Part shown: piece by piece, positions 34,970 through 43,546 of the stretch
How positions within the stretch are numbered: the first letter of the stretch is position 1
Layout: every line of letters starts with the position of its first letter
Assembly: GCF_900113335.1 (NCBI RefSeq)
Contig: NZ_FOOX01000007.1
Span: 62,001 to 126,000, forward strand
Direction: 5' to 3'
Length of the DNA: 64,000 nt
Origin: Desulfotruncus arcticus DSM 17038
Lineage (GTDB): Bacteria > Bacillota > Desulfotomaculia > Desulfotomaculales > Desulfallaceae
The notes under the pieces: model-generated
What the model saw: the letters and a program-made list of their open reading frames with translations, nothing else
Database searches by the model: none
What the model was told of the DNA's origin: nothing
Translations under genes and position numbers: made by a program

Positions 34970-36184
34970 CTATCTGGCCAATTGGGCATTTAATATCTTT
35001 ATATCCATTGAACAATCTAATTGTTTGATAACGGCACCTTTATCCAAAACAACACCGGCAGGTGCTGCTTTAATACCATATTTTTCTGCTAGCGTTTTCT
35101 TTCTGGAAATATCCGCCTTAACTATTTTATACCTGTCACCGCTTTCACTAACCGCTTTTTCCAAAACAGTATTAAATGACAGACTTTCTTCTACCATGGG
35201 ATTAAAGAAAGATAGTATAATAGATTTTTCACTTTCTAATACGTTCGCCTTGAAATCATTTATTTCTTCTACATACCTTTCCGCTGCAACCGCCGCAGTT
35301 GCACCATCACCGGCAGCTGATACAACCTGCCTTAAATATTTAACTCTGTTGTCGCCAACGGCATAAACACCTTCAACGTTAGTTTCCATTAACTCATTAA
35401 CCGGAATATATCCTCTTTGGTCCATCTCCACGCCGCTGTCCTGCAGGAAACCGGTAGATGGAATCATGCCGACAAAAAAGAATACACCCTGACAAGCCAG
35501 TTCACTGCTTTCTCCCGTCTTAATGTTCTTAATTTTAATTCCTTCGACATTGGTTTTACCCAATACTTCTTCAACGGTTGAGTTCCATATGAATGACATT
35601 TTTTCATTGGCAAATGCCTTTTCAGCGCTAAGCTTATTGCAATCAAGTGCCCCTTCATCATGTAAAACGATAGTTGTAACTTTATTAGCAAATTTAGTAA
35701 TATACATGCCTTCTTCAATAGCCTGATCGCCGCTGCCGATGACAACTACATCTTCGCCTTCAAAGAATTCAGCATCACAAGTAGCACAATATGCCACACC
35801 GCTGCCTCTTAATTTTGTTTCACCGGGAATGTTCAACAGCCTTGGTTTGGAGCCACAGGCTAAGATCACTGCTTTGGAGGTAAATTCTTTTCCTTTTTTG
35901 GTTTTAATTATTTTTTCTTCTTGGGAAAAATCCACTAACACAACTTCATCTTTGATAAATTCCGCTCCAAAATCTTCGGCATGTTTTTTGAAATCTTTCA
36001 TCAACTTGGGGCCGGTTGTTTGGCCATATCCGGGGTAGTTTACTATCTCTCTGGTGGTATGAGCCAGCCCACCGATAGGCCCTTTATTAATTACCAAAGT
36101 TTTTAATCTCGCTCTGGCTCCATATATAGCGGCAGTTAAACCTGCCGGTCCCCCACCGATGATTACGATATCGTATTTGCCCAT
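34970..36184 (-). CDS. trxB: Thioredoxin reductase with C-terminal thioredoxin-like extension
   Basis: 404 residues; ordinary TrxB has about 310. Residues 1-305 are a complete FAD/NAD(P)H disulfide reductase: FAD loop IIGGGPAGLTAAIYG, redox centre AYCATCDAEFF, nucleotide loop VVIGSGDQAIEEG, and GVYAVGDNRVK near the end. From about residue 315 a thioredoxin-fold-like domain follows (SIILSFFNPMVEESL, then YGIKAAPAGVVLDKG), but its CXXC position is occupied by non-Cys residues. The nucleotide motif is atypical for NADPH, so ferredoxin or another donor cannot be ruled out. It presumably reduces the thioredoxin encoded 14 bp upstream. Confidence 0.9.
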   Translation of the reverse strand: MGKYDIVIIGGGPAGLTAAIYGARARLKTLVINKGPIGGLAHTTREIVNYPGYGQTTGPKLMKDFKKHAEDFGAEFIKDEVVLVDFSQEEKIIKTKKGKEFTSKAVILACGSKPRLLNIPGETKLRGSGVAYCATCDAEFFEGEDVVVIGSGDQAIEEGMYITKFANKVTTIVLHDEGALDCNKLSAEKAFANEKMSFIWNSTVEEVLGKTNVEGIKIKNIKTGESSELACQGVFFFVGMIPSTGFLQDSGVEMDQRGYIPVNELMETNVEGVYAVGDNRVKYLRQVVSAAGDGATAAVAAERYVEEINDFKANVLESEKSIILSFFNPMVEESLSFNTVLEKAVSESGDRYKIVKADISRKKTLAEKYGIKAAPAGVVLDKGAVIKQLDCSMDIKILNAQLAR

Positions 36185-36197
36185 TATTAAGCACCTC

Positions 36198-36518
36198 TTA
36201 TATTAGGTCATCAATTTTTTCTACAATGTCTTCTTCCTCAACATCGCCTGCCAGCTTGCCATGAAACTCTCCATCTTTAAAAAAAAGCAGTTGAGGAACA
36301 CCTTTAAGGGAGAAGCTTTTAAATAAATCCTTTTCCTGCTCAACATCCATAGCATAAAAAGATAGTTTACCTTGATACTTTGCCGCAACTTCTTCCAACC
36401 TGGGCACAACTTCTTTACAAACGTGACAATCTTGTCTGGTAAAAGCAACTATGCAGGCCTCATTGTTATCATAAATTGCTTTATTAAAAAGGCCGGCATT
36501 AATTTTTTTCAGTACCAT
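36198..36518 (-). CDS. Thioredoxin-like protein
   Basis: 106 residues, a single thioredoxin fold. The active site is QDCHVCKEV (C-H-V-C instead of C-G-P-C), and the cis-Pro is in LKGVPQLLFFKDGE. Cytoplasmic, no signal peptide. The C-H-V-C centre differs from housekeeping thioredoxin, so a dedicated redox partner for this operon is likely. It sits between the sulfotransferase and the reductase genes; AGGGAGG lies before its ATG. Confidence 0.88.
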   Translation of the reverse strand: MVLKKINAGLFNKAIYDNNEACIVAFTRQDCHVCKEVVPRLEEVAAKYQGKLSFYAMDVEQEKDLFKSFSLKGVPQLLFFKDGEFHGKLAGDVEEEDIVEKIDDLI

Positions 36519-36547
36519 TTTTAGACCTCCCTAATTACTAACCGATT

Positions 36548-36585
36548 GGGTTCTTCCGTAACTCCAACCCGGAAGAACCCTTTTT
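36548..36585. other. 11-bp hairpin between assT and the thioredoxin gene
   Basis: GGGTTCTTCCG (36548-36558) pairs with CGGAAGAACCC (36570-36580). The T run (TTTTT) follows on the plus strand. On the coding (minus) strand it follows assT without T residues, so a processing or partial-attenuation element is likelier than a full stop. Confidence 0.55.
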
Positions 36586-36607
36586 AAAACATTACATTTA
36601 CGTCTGA

Positions 36608-38491
36608 TTATAGTTTGATTGATGTTTTGGTATCGTATCTCAGGTTATCGATATTCAAATAAATCTCGAATTCGCCTGACAAACCATCCCTACTCACATA
36701 GTATTGAACATCATTTTCTTTTTGTTCTTCAAAAGATACACATGCCGCTGTGATGTCATGAACTTCTGTGGGCACTGAATAGAACTTGGAACCATCCGCG
36801 TCTTTCAGTTCCAGGAGCACCTGGGACCCTTCAACAAATGTGCCGCGCAGCGCCAATCTATCTTCTTCAAGCACTAAAGAGACAGCATATATCTCCGGCA
36901 GTTCCACCCCGGCATCTTTAAAATTGACTTTTAAACCAAATTCCTGGTTAACTCCAAAACCACCCAACAATTTACCTTTACCCAGTTCCAAGTTGGTACT
37001 TTCATCGTATAAGGCAACTCTTCTCGCTCTGTAGTAATTGCCGCCTTTTACATTTAATTCATACTTAACTTCGTTATTTAACAATTCAACAGTAATTGAT
37101 TCCAAACTTAGATGAATATGCTCATCTTTATGTTTGTTTAACTTCATGGCCCCTAAATCATCGGTATGGTTTCCCCTAAATGTTGAAATGCCGCCGGAGT
37201 GTACCATGTAGTGTCCTTCACTATAGTAATCTACGTTGCAGATATATGGAGAATAGAATTCCGCGCCTCTTTCTTTGCCATACTGCCAGATCTGTTCTAT
37301 TTCCATTTTGTTAGTATCGATTCTGTAAATAACGCCTCTGGAGAAATTCTCATTGGGCGGCACTCTGTTTTCCGTAGTTTTGGATCTATAGGTTCCGTTA
37401 TCAAATAGGAACACATCACCATTGGGTAAGATTCTTGCGGCATGCTGCTCATACTGCCAGTCAAAATCGCCTTTAGTTACATTTTTGAAGAAATATTTTT
37501 GCCACTCTTCTCCCCAGCCTTCAGGGTCGCCAAGAATCCAGTTTAAGTTGCCTGTATCATAGTCGAAATTAATTACCGCATCCTGGTGCCGGCCGGACAT
37601 GGTGATGGAATTTGTTGCTTTGTCATACCAAACCGAGTTATTATGAAACCAGTCATGGTGATTCCAGTCTCCCGCTTTACCTTGTTCTCTCGGTAATATC
37701 TTAAGCAGGTCCCAGGTTTTAACTATTGCCCCGGTTTCTCTGTCAATTTCAACAACATAATCTTCCACGGATTCGTCAAAATCATTATCCGAAGCAGCTA
37801 ATAAGTTGCCGTTTTCCAATTCTACGGCATCATGGTGATATCCACCCGGCAGCCTGTATTCAACGTAGATTTTGCCGCAAAAGTCCATTTCCATCAGTCC
37901 CACAGTATAATATGGCTTTTGCATTGACCGGTAAGAAGTTACTAGAAGTCTTCCGTTAGCTAATTTCTTGATATCCCAGCTTGCTTTTTCAGTCATTGCC
38001 CATCTTAAATCACCGGCATAATCAAAACCGCAAGTTCTGGCGGAATCAATTAGAGGGGTAGTAGTTGATATAATCATGATATCTTTATCAAAGTAATCAT
38101 ATGTGGTATGGCAATAGAATGCTTTATTAATATTTAATTCTTCAACTTCAATTTTAACTTCAGCTGTTTTACCATTTCCCAGTGTTAAAACAACGGTATT
38201 CTCATAATTATCATATAAGCCATAAATGGGTAATACATGTTCCCTGGCGGCACTAAAAGCATGTTTTAAATCACCTTCTACCGCTTTGCCTTTTACAAGT
38301 ACTTCTACAGTAGTTTCTTCTTCAGTGTTAAAACAAATGACCGCCGCAAGCGGGTTGATCAAATATGGGTTTTTATATACGTAGGGGTTTTCCAAAGTGT
38401 GATTTCCTGCTCTAAATTCGGATAGAAACTTCTCTTCAGATTCATGCTGCAAAGTAATTAGATGTCTTTGAGTTTCTAGATATTCCCTCAT
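36608..38491 (-). CDS. assT: Arylsulfate sulfotransferase (ASST family), no signal peptide
   Basis: 627 residues. An N-terminal beta domain (LVKGKAVEGDLKHAF region) is followed by the six-bladed propeller of ASST enzymes, which move sulfate from one phenolic ester to another via a sulfo-histidine. Catalytic-site blocks seen: GYHHDAVELENGNLLA, WNHHDWFHNNSVWYD, SGRHQDAVINFD and QHAARILPNGDVFLFDNG. The last block, HYMVHSGGISTFRG, corresponds to the conserved C-terminal His region. Enterobacterial AssT is periplasmic and needs DsbA/DsbL; this one starts MREYLETQRHLITLQHESEE and lacks a signal sequence. It is first in an operon with thioredoxin, reductase and carrier. Confidence 0.88.
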   Translation of the reverse strand: MREYLETQRHLITLQHESEEKFLSEFRAGNHTLENPYVYKNPYLINPLAAVICFNTEEETTVEVLVKGKAVEGDLKHAFSAAREHVLPIYGLYDNYENTVVLTLGNGKTAEVKIEVEELNINKAFYCHTTYDYFDKDIMIISTTTPLIDSARTCGFDYAGDLRWAMTEKASWDIKKLANGRLLVTSYRSMQKPYYTVGLMEMDFCGKIYVEYRLPGGYHHDAVELENGNLLAASDNDFDESVEDYVVEIDRETGAIVKTWDLLKILPREQGKAGDWNHHDWFHNNSVWYDKATNSITMSGRHQDAVINFDYDTGNLNWILGDPEGWGEEWQKYFFKNVTKGDFDWQYEQHAARILPNGDVFLFDNGTYRSKTTENRVPPNENFSRGVIYRIDTNKMEIEQIWQYGKERGAEFYSPYICNVDYYSEGHYMVHSGGISTFRGNHTDDLGAMKLNKHKDEHIHLSLESITVELLNNEVKYELNVKGGNYYRARRVALYDESTNLELGKGKLLGGFGVNQEFGLKVNFKDAGVELPEIYAVSLVLEEDRLALRGTFVEGSQVLLELKDADGSKFYSVPTEVHDITAACVSFEEQKENDVQYYVSRDGLSGEFEIYLNIDNLRYDTKTSIKL

Positions 38492-38937
38492 ATTCTCTCC
38501 CCTTTACTATTTTTGGTATTGTTGATTTAATTCTTTATATTAATACCACATAAATTTTTCATATTACACAAATTATTAAAAGCACAAAACAAAAAAGATG
38601 TGTTTATGCAAATAACAGCAGAAGCAACTCTGTCTTTGCAGCACCTTTATTCCATTTCTAGCAATCTTTTTGTTAATTCCCCACCCTTCTATTATCTTAA
38701 CTAATAGCATTTATAATATAACATTATATTTATTAAACCTTTTTAGGACTGTAGTCTATGCTACAAAGCAATTTTTTTTCGCTGCAAATCAGTTATTTGT
38801 AGCCGTCATACAAACGGTTTTGAGCATTCTAATGTAATATATATAAAACCAAAGGTGTTTAAAGTTATTAATTAGGTTTCCTACAAATCAAGATACATTT
38901 TAGCCAAACATGTAGTTGTATGAGGGGAGACATAGGT
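38492..38937. promoter_or_regulatory. Divergent regulatory region with Crp/Fnr-like inverted repeats
   Basis: 446 bp, very AT-rich, between assT (minus) and the truncated Crp-type gene (plus). TTTGTA-N7-TACAAA at 38796-38814 is a perfect inverted repeat of Crp/Fnr geometry. A CTACAAA at 38761 lies nearby. TTAAT-N7-ATTAA at 38527-38543, close to the assT start, resembles a widely spaced CprK-type box. No gene seen. Confidence 0.5.
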
Positions 38938-39234
38938 ATGGGTAACAACGACATGGAAAAAATGCTCATCAGGAAGGCAGGCTCAATAGTACATTATCCC
39001 AGGGGGTATTGGTATATGATATTTGCCACAGGTGATACTTCCGAACGGGTATACTTGATTGAAAGCGGGTGGGTTAAGATATACAGGCTCTCAGCTGAAG
39101 GAAGAAAAGTTACGGTGGGCAGTATCCGTAACCCGGGAGAAATGATGGGCTTGGCGGAAACAATATTAGGAGTAGATCGGACTTGTTTTGACAATATGGT
39201 GAACGTCCCGGCAAACGGTTACTTCGTTCCTTAA
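38938..39234 (+). pseudogene. Crp/Fnr-type regulator, truncated after the sensor domain
   Basis: 98 residues covering the first two thirds of a cyclic-nucleotide-binding-type barrel (YMIFATGDTSERVYLIESGW, then GSIRNPGEMMGLAETILGVD). The frame is lost right after DRTCF, where intact family members continue to the dimer helix and helix-turn-helix. ATG 38938 has GAGGGGAGA upstream. It was probably the original regulator of the divergent assT operon. The intact paralogue at 39383 may have taken over. Confidence 0.75.
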
Positions 39235-39314
39235 CATCTTCAAGCAGGAGAAGAGCATCGCAGGGCGATACGGATTATTTACCCTGACAAACTGGTTAAA
39301 TGGGTAGTATAAAG

Positions 39315-39341
39315 ACCGGTAGCGAATACCGGTTTTTTTTG
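39315..39341 (+). terminator. Rho-independent terminator
   Basis: ACCGGTA (39315-39321), 5-nt loop, TACCGGT (39327-39333), then eight T residues in total. It ends the truncated Crp-type gene. Confidence 0.88.
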
Positions 39342-39382
39342 GCAGCATGCAAAAAGGGAAACCTTGTAATACCTTATCGCGC

Positions 39383-40102
39383 CTATTCAAAAGCTATCAT
39401 TTTCAATCTGTTCTTATCTTTTATAATTATTTTTTCATATCTATAATCTAAAATACCCTGCTTCTTGAGTTTAGCAAGGTTATTTGTTACAGTTACACGA
39501 TGGGAAGCCAGCATATTAGCTATATCCTGATGAGATAATCTTAATACAATAGTGTCCTCGGTCCTTCCTTTTTTTTCTTCAATGCAACAAAAAGTATATA
39601 AGATTCTGCACACTTTTTGCAAGTTATTACGAAGACTCATATCTTCAACTTGAACAGCAAGCATTCTTGACTTAATGGCAAGTGTTTTCATTATAAATAA
39701 ACATATTTCAAAATCATTCTTCATTATATTATAGATAGTATCTTTGCTAAAAAAATACAGCTCTGCATCTTCTACCACTAATCCATCAAACAGACCTGGC
39801 TGTCTATGAAATATAAACTGTTCCCCATACAAGCATCCTTCACCAGTAACTAAGAATAACTTTACGATGCCGTCTCTGCCCAAAAAAATACTTTCAATTT
39901 TACCTTTTTTTGTTAAATAAAACCCATCTAAACAATCGCCTATTCTAAGTAAATAAGCTCCCTTTTCTACTATACTCTTGTATCCCAAATACAGATATTT
40001 ATCCCATACACTCGAGGATAGGCCTTCACTACCTAAAATGGTTTCATCAAATAAAAGAGATGTTGTAATATGTTCAATAAGTTCCTTTGTATTTTTATCC
40101 AT
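39383..40102 (-). CDS. Crp/Fnr-family transcriptional regulator (CprK-like)
   Basis: 239 residues. The N-terminal cyclic-nucleotide-binding-type barrel includes YLLRIGDCLDGFYLTKKGKI; a dimer helix and C-terminal helix-turn-helix follow (RLSHQDIANMLASHRVTVTN, NLAKLKKQGILDY). No Fnr-type N-terminal Cys cluster. It resembles the CprK/FixK-like branch that senses small aromatic ligands or redox state in Peptococcaceae. ATG 40102 is chosen because AAGGTGAT precedes it. It likely regulates the assT operon through the inverted repeats at 38527-38814 (inference). Confidence 0.85.
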   Translation of the reverse strand: MDKNTKELIEHITTSLLFDETILGSEGLSSSVWDKYLYLGYKSIVEKGAYLLRIGDCLDGFYLTKKGKIESIFLGRDGIVKLFLVTGEGCLYGEQFIFHRQPGLFDGLVVEDAELYFFSKDTIYNIMKNDFEICLFIMKTLAIKSRMLAVQVEDMSLRNNLQKVCRILYTFCCIEEKKGRTEDTIVLRLSHQDIANMLASHRVTVTNNLAKLKKQGILDYRYEKIIIKDKNRLKMIAFE

Positions 40103-40484
40103 ATTATCACCTTTATTCTGGACTAAGCCCAGCATTTATATTGTTAAACAGCACACTTTTGTCGCCCAAATTCGCCAGTACCACCGGCACATTCAACAAT
40201 GGAGCTTTGCGCGTTGTTTAGCACGGCATGGAACAGATTTGTTACCTATTATAACTCATATTTTTAGGTTTTGAAGACTTTAACGAAGCTAAAACTGTGT
40301 AAAAAAATAACCGACAGATTAGAAACAGGATAAGTGGGCTGTCGTGATGCGAAGGCTTTTGCTTTTTGATATAATTAAAAAGATAAAACAAAACCAAGAG
40401 TAAGACATGAGCTTGACAGCGTCTATAGTGAAATTACCGAGAACACGTTAACTAATAGTTGTGGCAACTTTGGAGGTTCAGGTA
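40103..40484. other. Intergenic region with a short minus-strand remnant
   Basis: Minus-strand codons at about 40125-40200 read NVPVVLANLGDKSVLFNNIN before a stop just upstream of the Crp-type gene, apparently the tail of a lost gene. The rest is AT-rich leader DNA of the ClC gene. No convincing promoter. Confidence 0.3.
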
Positions 40485-42065
40485 ATGTGTGCGAAGAGTA
40501 AAAGCATTTATAACGTTTTGACACGCTGGCGGGACTTTCGCTTAAAACTTCTTTTTGAAGGAATTTTAATCGGACTGCTGTCAGGAATACTTGTCGTAAT
40601 GTTTAGGTTGCTGTTAGAAAAGGCCGAGTTATTGCGGGAAAAACTATATGCCTTGATGCACGTAACCAGCCCGTTGCTTACTGTTATGTGGTTTATAGCC
40701 CTGGTTCTTATTTCCTATATTCTTTCATTTATCGTACGAAAGGAGCCAATGGCAGGCGGCAGTGGCATTCCACAGGTAAAAGGTATTCTCATGGGCAAGC
40801 TTAAAATGAACTGGCTCAGAGTGATCATTGGCAAATTTATCGGTGGAGTCATGGCCATCGGTGCCGGTCTTTCATTGGGACGCGAGGGACCATCAGTACA
40901 ACTTGGTGCTGCTGTGGGACAGGGGGTTAGCCGTTTACTAGGCCGGTTACGCATAGAGGAAAAATACCTGATCACCTGTGGGTCCAGTGCCGGGTTAGCT
41001 GCTGCTTTCAATGCTCCATTAGCAGGTGCTATATTTGCACTGGAAGAACTGCACAAGAATTTTTCCCCGGTTGTACTTACTTCGGCTGTGGCAGCATCCC
41101 TCACGGCTGATTTAGTTACCCAGCAATTTTTTGGTCAAAAGCCTATTTTTGACTTTTCTATTCTACCTACCTTGCCAATAAAATATTATTTCTACCTGAT
41201 TAGTCTAGGTGTAATAATTGGTATTCTTGGAGTTGTTTTTAATTGGTTTCTGATCAGGACCCTGCAAATTTATAGCAAATTAACCTGGTTACCTGACCAA
41301 TTAAAACCGGCTATACCACTTCTAGCCGGTGGTATTTTGGGATTTGTCCTACCGGAAGCATTAGGTGGGGGAAACAATCTTATCAATGCCCTTGGTCAGG
41401 TGCGCTATAGTCTGCTAATGCTGGTATTATTGTTGGTGGTTAAATTCTTGTTTACAATGGTTAGTTACGGTTCGGGCGTCCCTGGTGGAATTTTTTTACC
41501 CATGCTTGTTATCGGGGCATTAGCCGGTGATATTTATGGCAATGTTGTTGTTCAATATTTGCATATGAACCCCCAGTATATCGGCAATTTCGTAGTTTTT
41601 GCCATGGCTGCATATTTTACCTCCGTGGTCAAGGCCCCGGTTACGGGTAGTATTTTAATTATGGAAATGACCGGTTCTTTTAGCCACTTATTTGCACTAG
41701 TAACTGTTTCTATGACCGCATATATTGTCAGCGATGTACTAAAATCAAAACCGGTTTATGATATCTTATTGGAGCGTTCTCTCAAACGCCGGAAAATGGC
41801 GGTTGATTTGCCGGAAGATAGTAATAAGTGTATTTCAGAAATATCAGTATGCGTAGGTTCTACACTTAGTGGAAAAAGGATAAGAGATATTGAATGGCCA
41901 CCTCATTGTCTGCTGGTGGGTATTAGACGAGGTGAAGCAGAGCTTATTCCCAGAGGTGATACTAGGATTTACTCGGGAGACTGCTTAATCGTATTGTCCG
42001 ATGACTCCCATGTTATGCAAATAAGAAGTACGTTGTATTTAATAACCGGTAATGTAACTATTTAG
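40485..42065 (+). CDS. ClC-family chloride channel/transporter with TrkA-C domain
   Basis: 526 residues. Membrane part with the ClC selectivity motifs GSGIPQVKG, GREGPSVQLGAAVGQG (gating Glu) and GVPGGIFLPMLVIGALAG. After about residue 440 a cytoplasmic TrkA-C/RCK-C domain follows (VGSTLSGKRIRDIEWPPHCL, then IPRGDTRIYSGDCLIVL), instead of the CBS pair of many relatives. It moves chloride, possibly in exchange for protons, across the cytoplasmic membrane. ATG 40485 has GGAGG eight bases upstream. Confidence 0.92.
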   Translation: MCAKSKSIYNVLTRWRDFRLKLLFEGILIGLLSGILVVMFRLLLEKAELLREKLYALMHVTSPLLTVMWFIALVLISYILSFIVRKEPMAGGSGIPQVKGILMGKLKMNWLRVIIGKFIGGVMAIGAGLSLGREGPSVQLGAAVGQGVSRLLGRLRIEEKYLITCGSSAGLAAAFNAPLAGAIFALEELHKNFSPVVLTSAVAASLTADLVTQQFFGQKPIFDFSILPTLPIKYYFYLISLGVIIGILGVVFNWFLIRTLQIYSKLTWLPDQLKPAIPLLAGGILGFVLPEALGGGNNLINALGQVRYSLLMLVLLLVVKFLFTMVSYGSGVPGGIFLPMLVIGALAGDIYGNVVVQYLHMNPQYIGNFVVFAMAAYFTSVVKAPVTGSILIMEMTGSFSHLFALVTVSMTAYIVSDVLKSKPVYDILLERSLKRRKMAVDLPEDSNKCISEISVCVGSTLSGKRIRDIEWPPHCLLVGIRRGEAELIPRGDTRIYSGDCLIVLSDDSHVMQIRSTLYLITGNVTI

Positions 42066-42147
42066 CTCTGGGAAGATTAAATTATCATATACGTAGTTGA
42101 CAGAACTGGGAAATCGGGTTATATTTTAACAAAATGCATATGTTGTT

Positions 42148-42300
42148 TTACAGGTGCCAACAATTGGTTGGAGAATAGGGAACCGGGTGACATTCCCGGA
42201 CGGACCCGCCACTGTATTGGGGAGCAATTGTCATTACCACTCCTTTGGGGGGAAGGGACAAAGTTGCAATGAACCTGAGTCAGGAGACCTGCCTGTAAGC
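42148..42300 (+). promoter_or_regulatory. Cobalamin riboswitch
   Basis: Contains the conserved elements in order: ACAGGTGCC at the 5' side of P1, CCGCCACTG near 42207, and the B12 box AGTCAGGAGACCTGCCTGT near 42279-42297. Together with the terminator at 42351-42382 it should shut off the cobT-bza operon when cobalamin is abundant. Confidence 0.93.
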
Positions 42301-42350
42301 ATACGTTGTCAGCTTTGCGAATAAGCCGGCAGTAGTGAGGATGATGGTAA

Positions 42351-42382
42351 AATCCGCACCCATTTGGGTTGCGGATTTTTTG
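42351..42382 (+). terminator. Riboswitch-associated terminator
   Basis: AATCCGCA (42351-42358) pairs with TGCGGATT (42370-42377), followed by TTTT. It lies between the cobalamin riboswitch and cobT and is the likely expression platform. Confidence 0.85.
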
Positions 42383-42454
42383 TTTTATTCTATTATGGCA
42401 CGGTCCATGTTCTATTTCTCCTACCATTATTAAAATTTTGAAAGGAGTGAAATA

Positions 42455-43546
42455 ATGTATTTATCTTTGGAAGAAGTATTATCCGGCATCCGGCCGGTGG
42501 AGCAGGCCTGGCGGGTAAAAGCCAGGAAACGGCTGGATGACCTAGCTATTCCGCACAATAGCCTGGGCTATTTGCTGGACTTGGCGGAGCAACTGGTTGC
42601 CATAAACGAAAGCATGACGCCATCTGTTGCGAAGAAAATGGTGGTGACCATGGCCGGGGATCATGGCGTTGTAGCTGAAGGTGTAAGCGCATTTCCCCCG
42701 GCGGTTACCAGGCAGATGGTAAATAATTTTGTCGCCGGTGGCGCGGCTATCAATGTCCTGGCAGAGGCGGCAGGCGCCGGTGTAACCGTGGTGGATATGG
42801 GAGTTGCAGCGGATCTCGGCACTTTGGTGGAGCAAAAAAAGATACTTTCATACAAAGTCGCTTATGGCACGCGGAATATGGCCAAGGGCCCGGCAATGAC
42901 CCGGGATCAGGCGGTGCAGGGGTTGGAAGCCGGTATCGAAGTCGCCGGCTTACTGGTAAAAAGCGGCATAGAGTTGTTGGGTACAGGAGACATGGGGATC
43001 GGCAATACGACGCCCAGCAGTGCAATTCTGGCGGTGTTTTCCGGCCGACCGCCCCGGCAGGTAACCGGCCGGGGCACCGGAATCAATGACAGTGCTTGGG
43101 ACAACAAAGTGAAGGTTATCGAAGAGGCTATTGCTTTAAATAAACCGGATATCAAAGATGCTTTGGATGTGCTGTCCAAGGTGGGCGGTTTCGAAATTGC
43201 CGGGATAGCCGGGTTGGTTCTGGGTGCGGCTTACTATCGCATACCGGTGGTAATAGACGGATTGATATCATCCGCCGGAGCCTTGGTAGCAAAAAACCTG
43301 GTGCCCCATGCCGTTGACTATATGATTGCAGCCCATCAATCCATGGAACCGGGACATCAATATATGCTGGAGGAATTGGGCATCAAACCGATTCTGGATT
43401 TAAACTTGCGTCTAGGTGAGGGTACCGGTGCGGCTTTGGCCATGCCTATCGTGGAAACAGCTTCCCGGGTTATTTATAAAATGCTGACTTTTACGGATGC
43501 GGGGGTTGCGGGACCGGAGAATCCCGGGGGCACGGCTTATGCATGA
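42455..43546 (+). CDS. cobT: Nicotinate-nucleotide:dimethylbenzimidazole phosphoribosyltransferase
   Basis: 363 residues of the CobT family, which activates the lower-ligand base to its alpha-ribotide for cobamide assembly. Motifs: VVTMAGDHGVVAEGVSAFP near 70, GTGDMGIGNTTPSSAILAV near 175, and LRLGEGTGAALAMPIVE with the catalytic Glu near 320. Length is standard. First gene after the cobalamin riboswitch; its end overlaps bzaC by 8 bp. In bza operons CobT matches the locally made base. Confidence 0.96.
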   Translation: MYLSLEEVLSGIRPVEQAWRVKARKRLDDLAIPHNSLGYLLDLAEQLVAINESMTPSVAKKMVVTMAGDHGVVAEGVSAFPPAVTRQMVNNFVAGGAAINVLAEAAGAGVTVVDMGVAADLGTLVEQKKILSYKVAYGTRNMAKGPAMTRDQAVQGLEAGIEVAGLLVKSGIELLGTGDMGIGNTTPSSAILAVFSGRPPRQVTGRGTGINDSAWDNKVKVIEEAIALNKPDIKDALDVLSKVGGFEIAGIAGLVLGAAYYRIPVVIDGLISSAGALVAKNLVPHAVDYMIAAHQSMEPGHQYMLEELGIKPILDLNLRLGEGTGAALAMPIVETASRVIYKMLTFTDAGVAGPENPGGTAYA

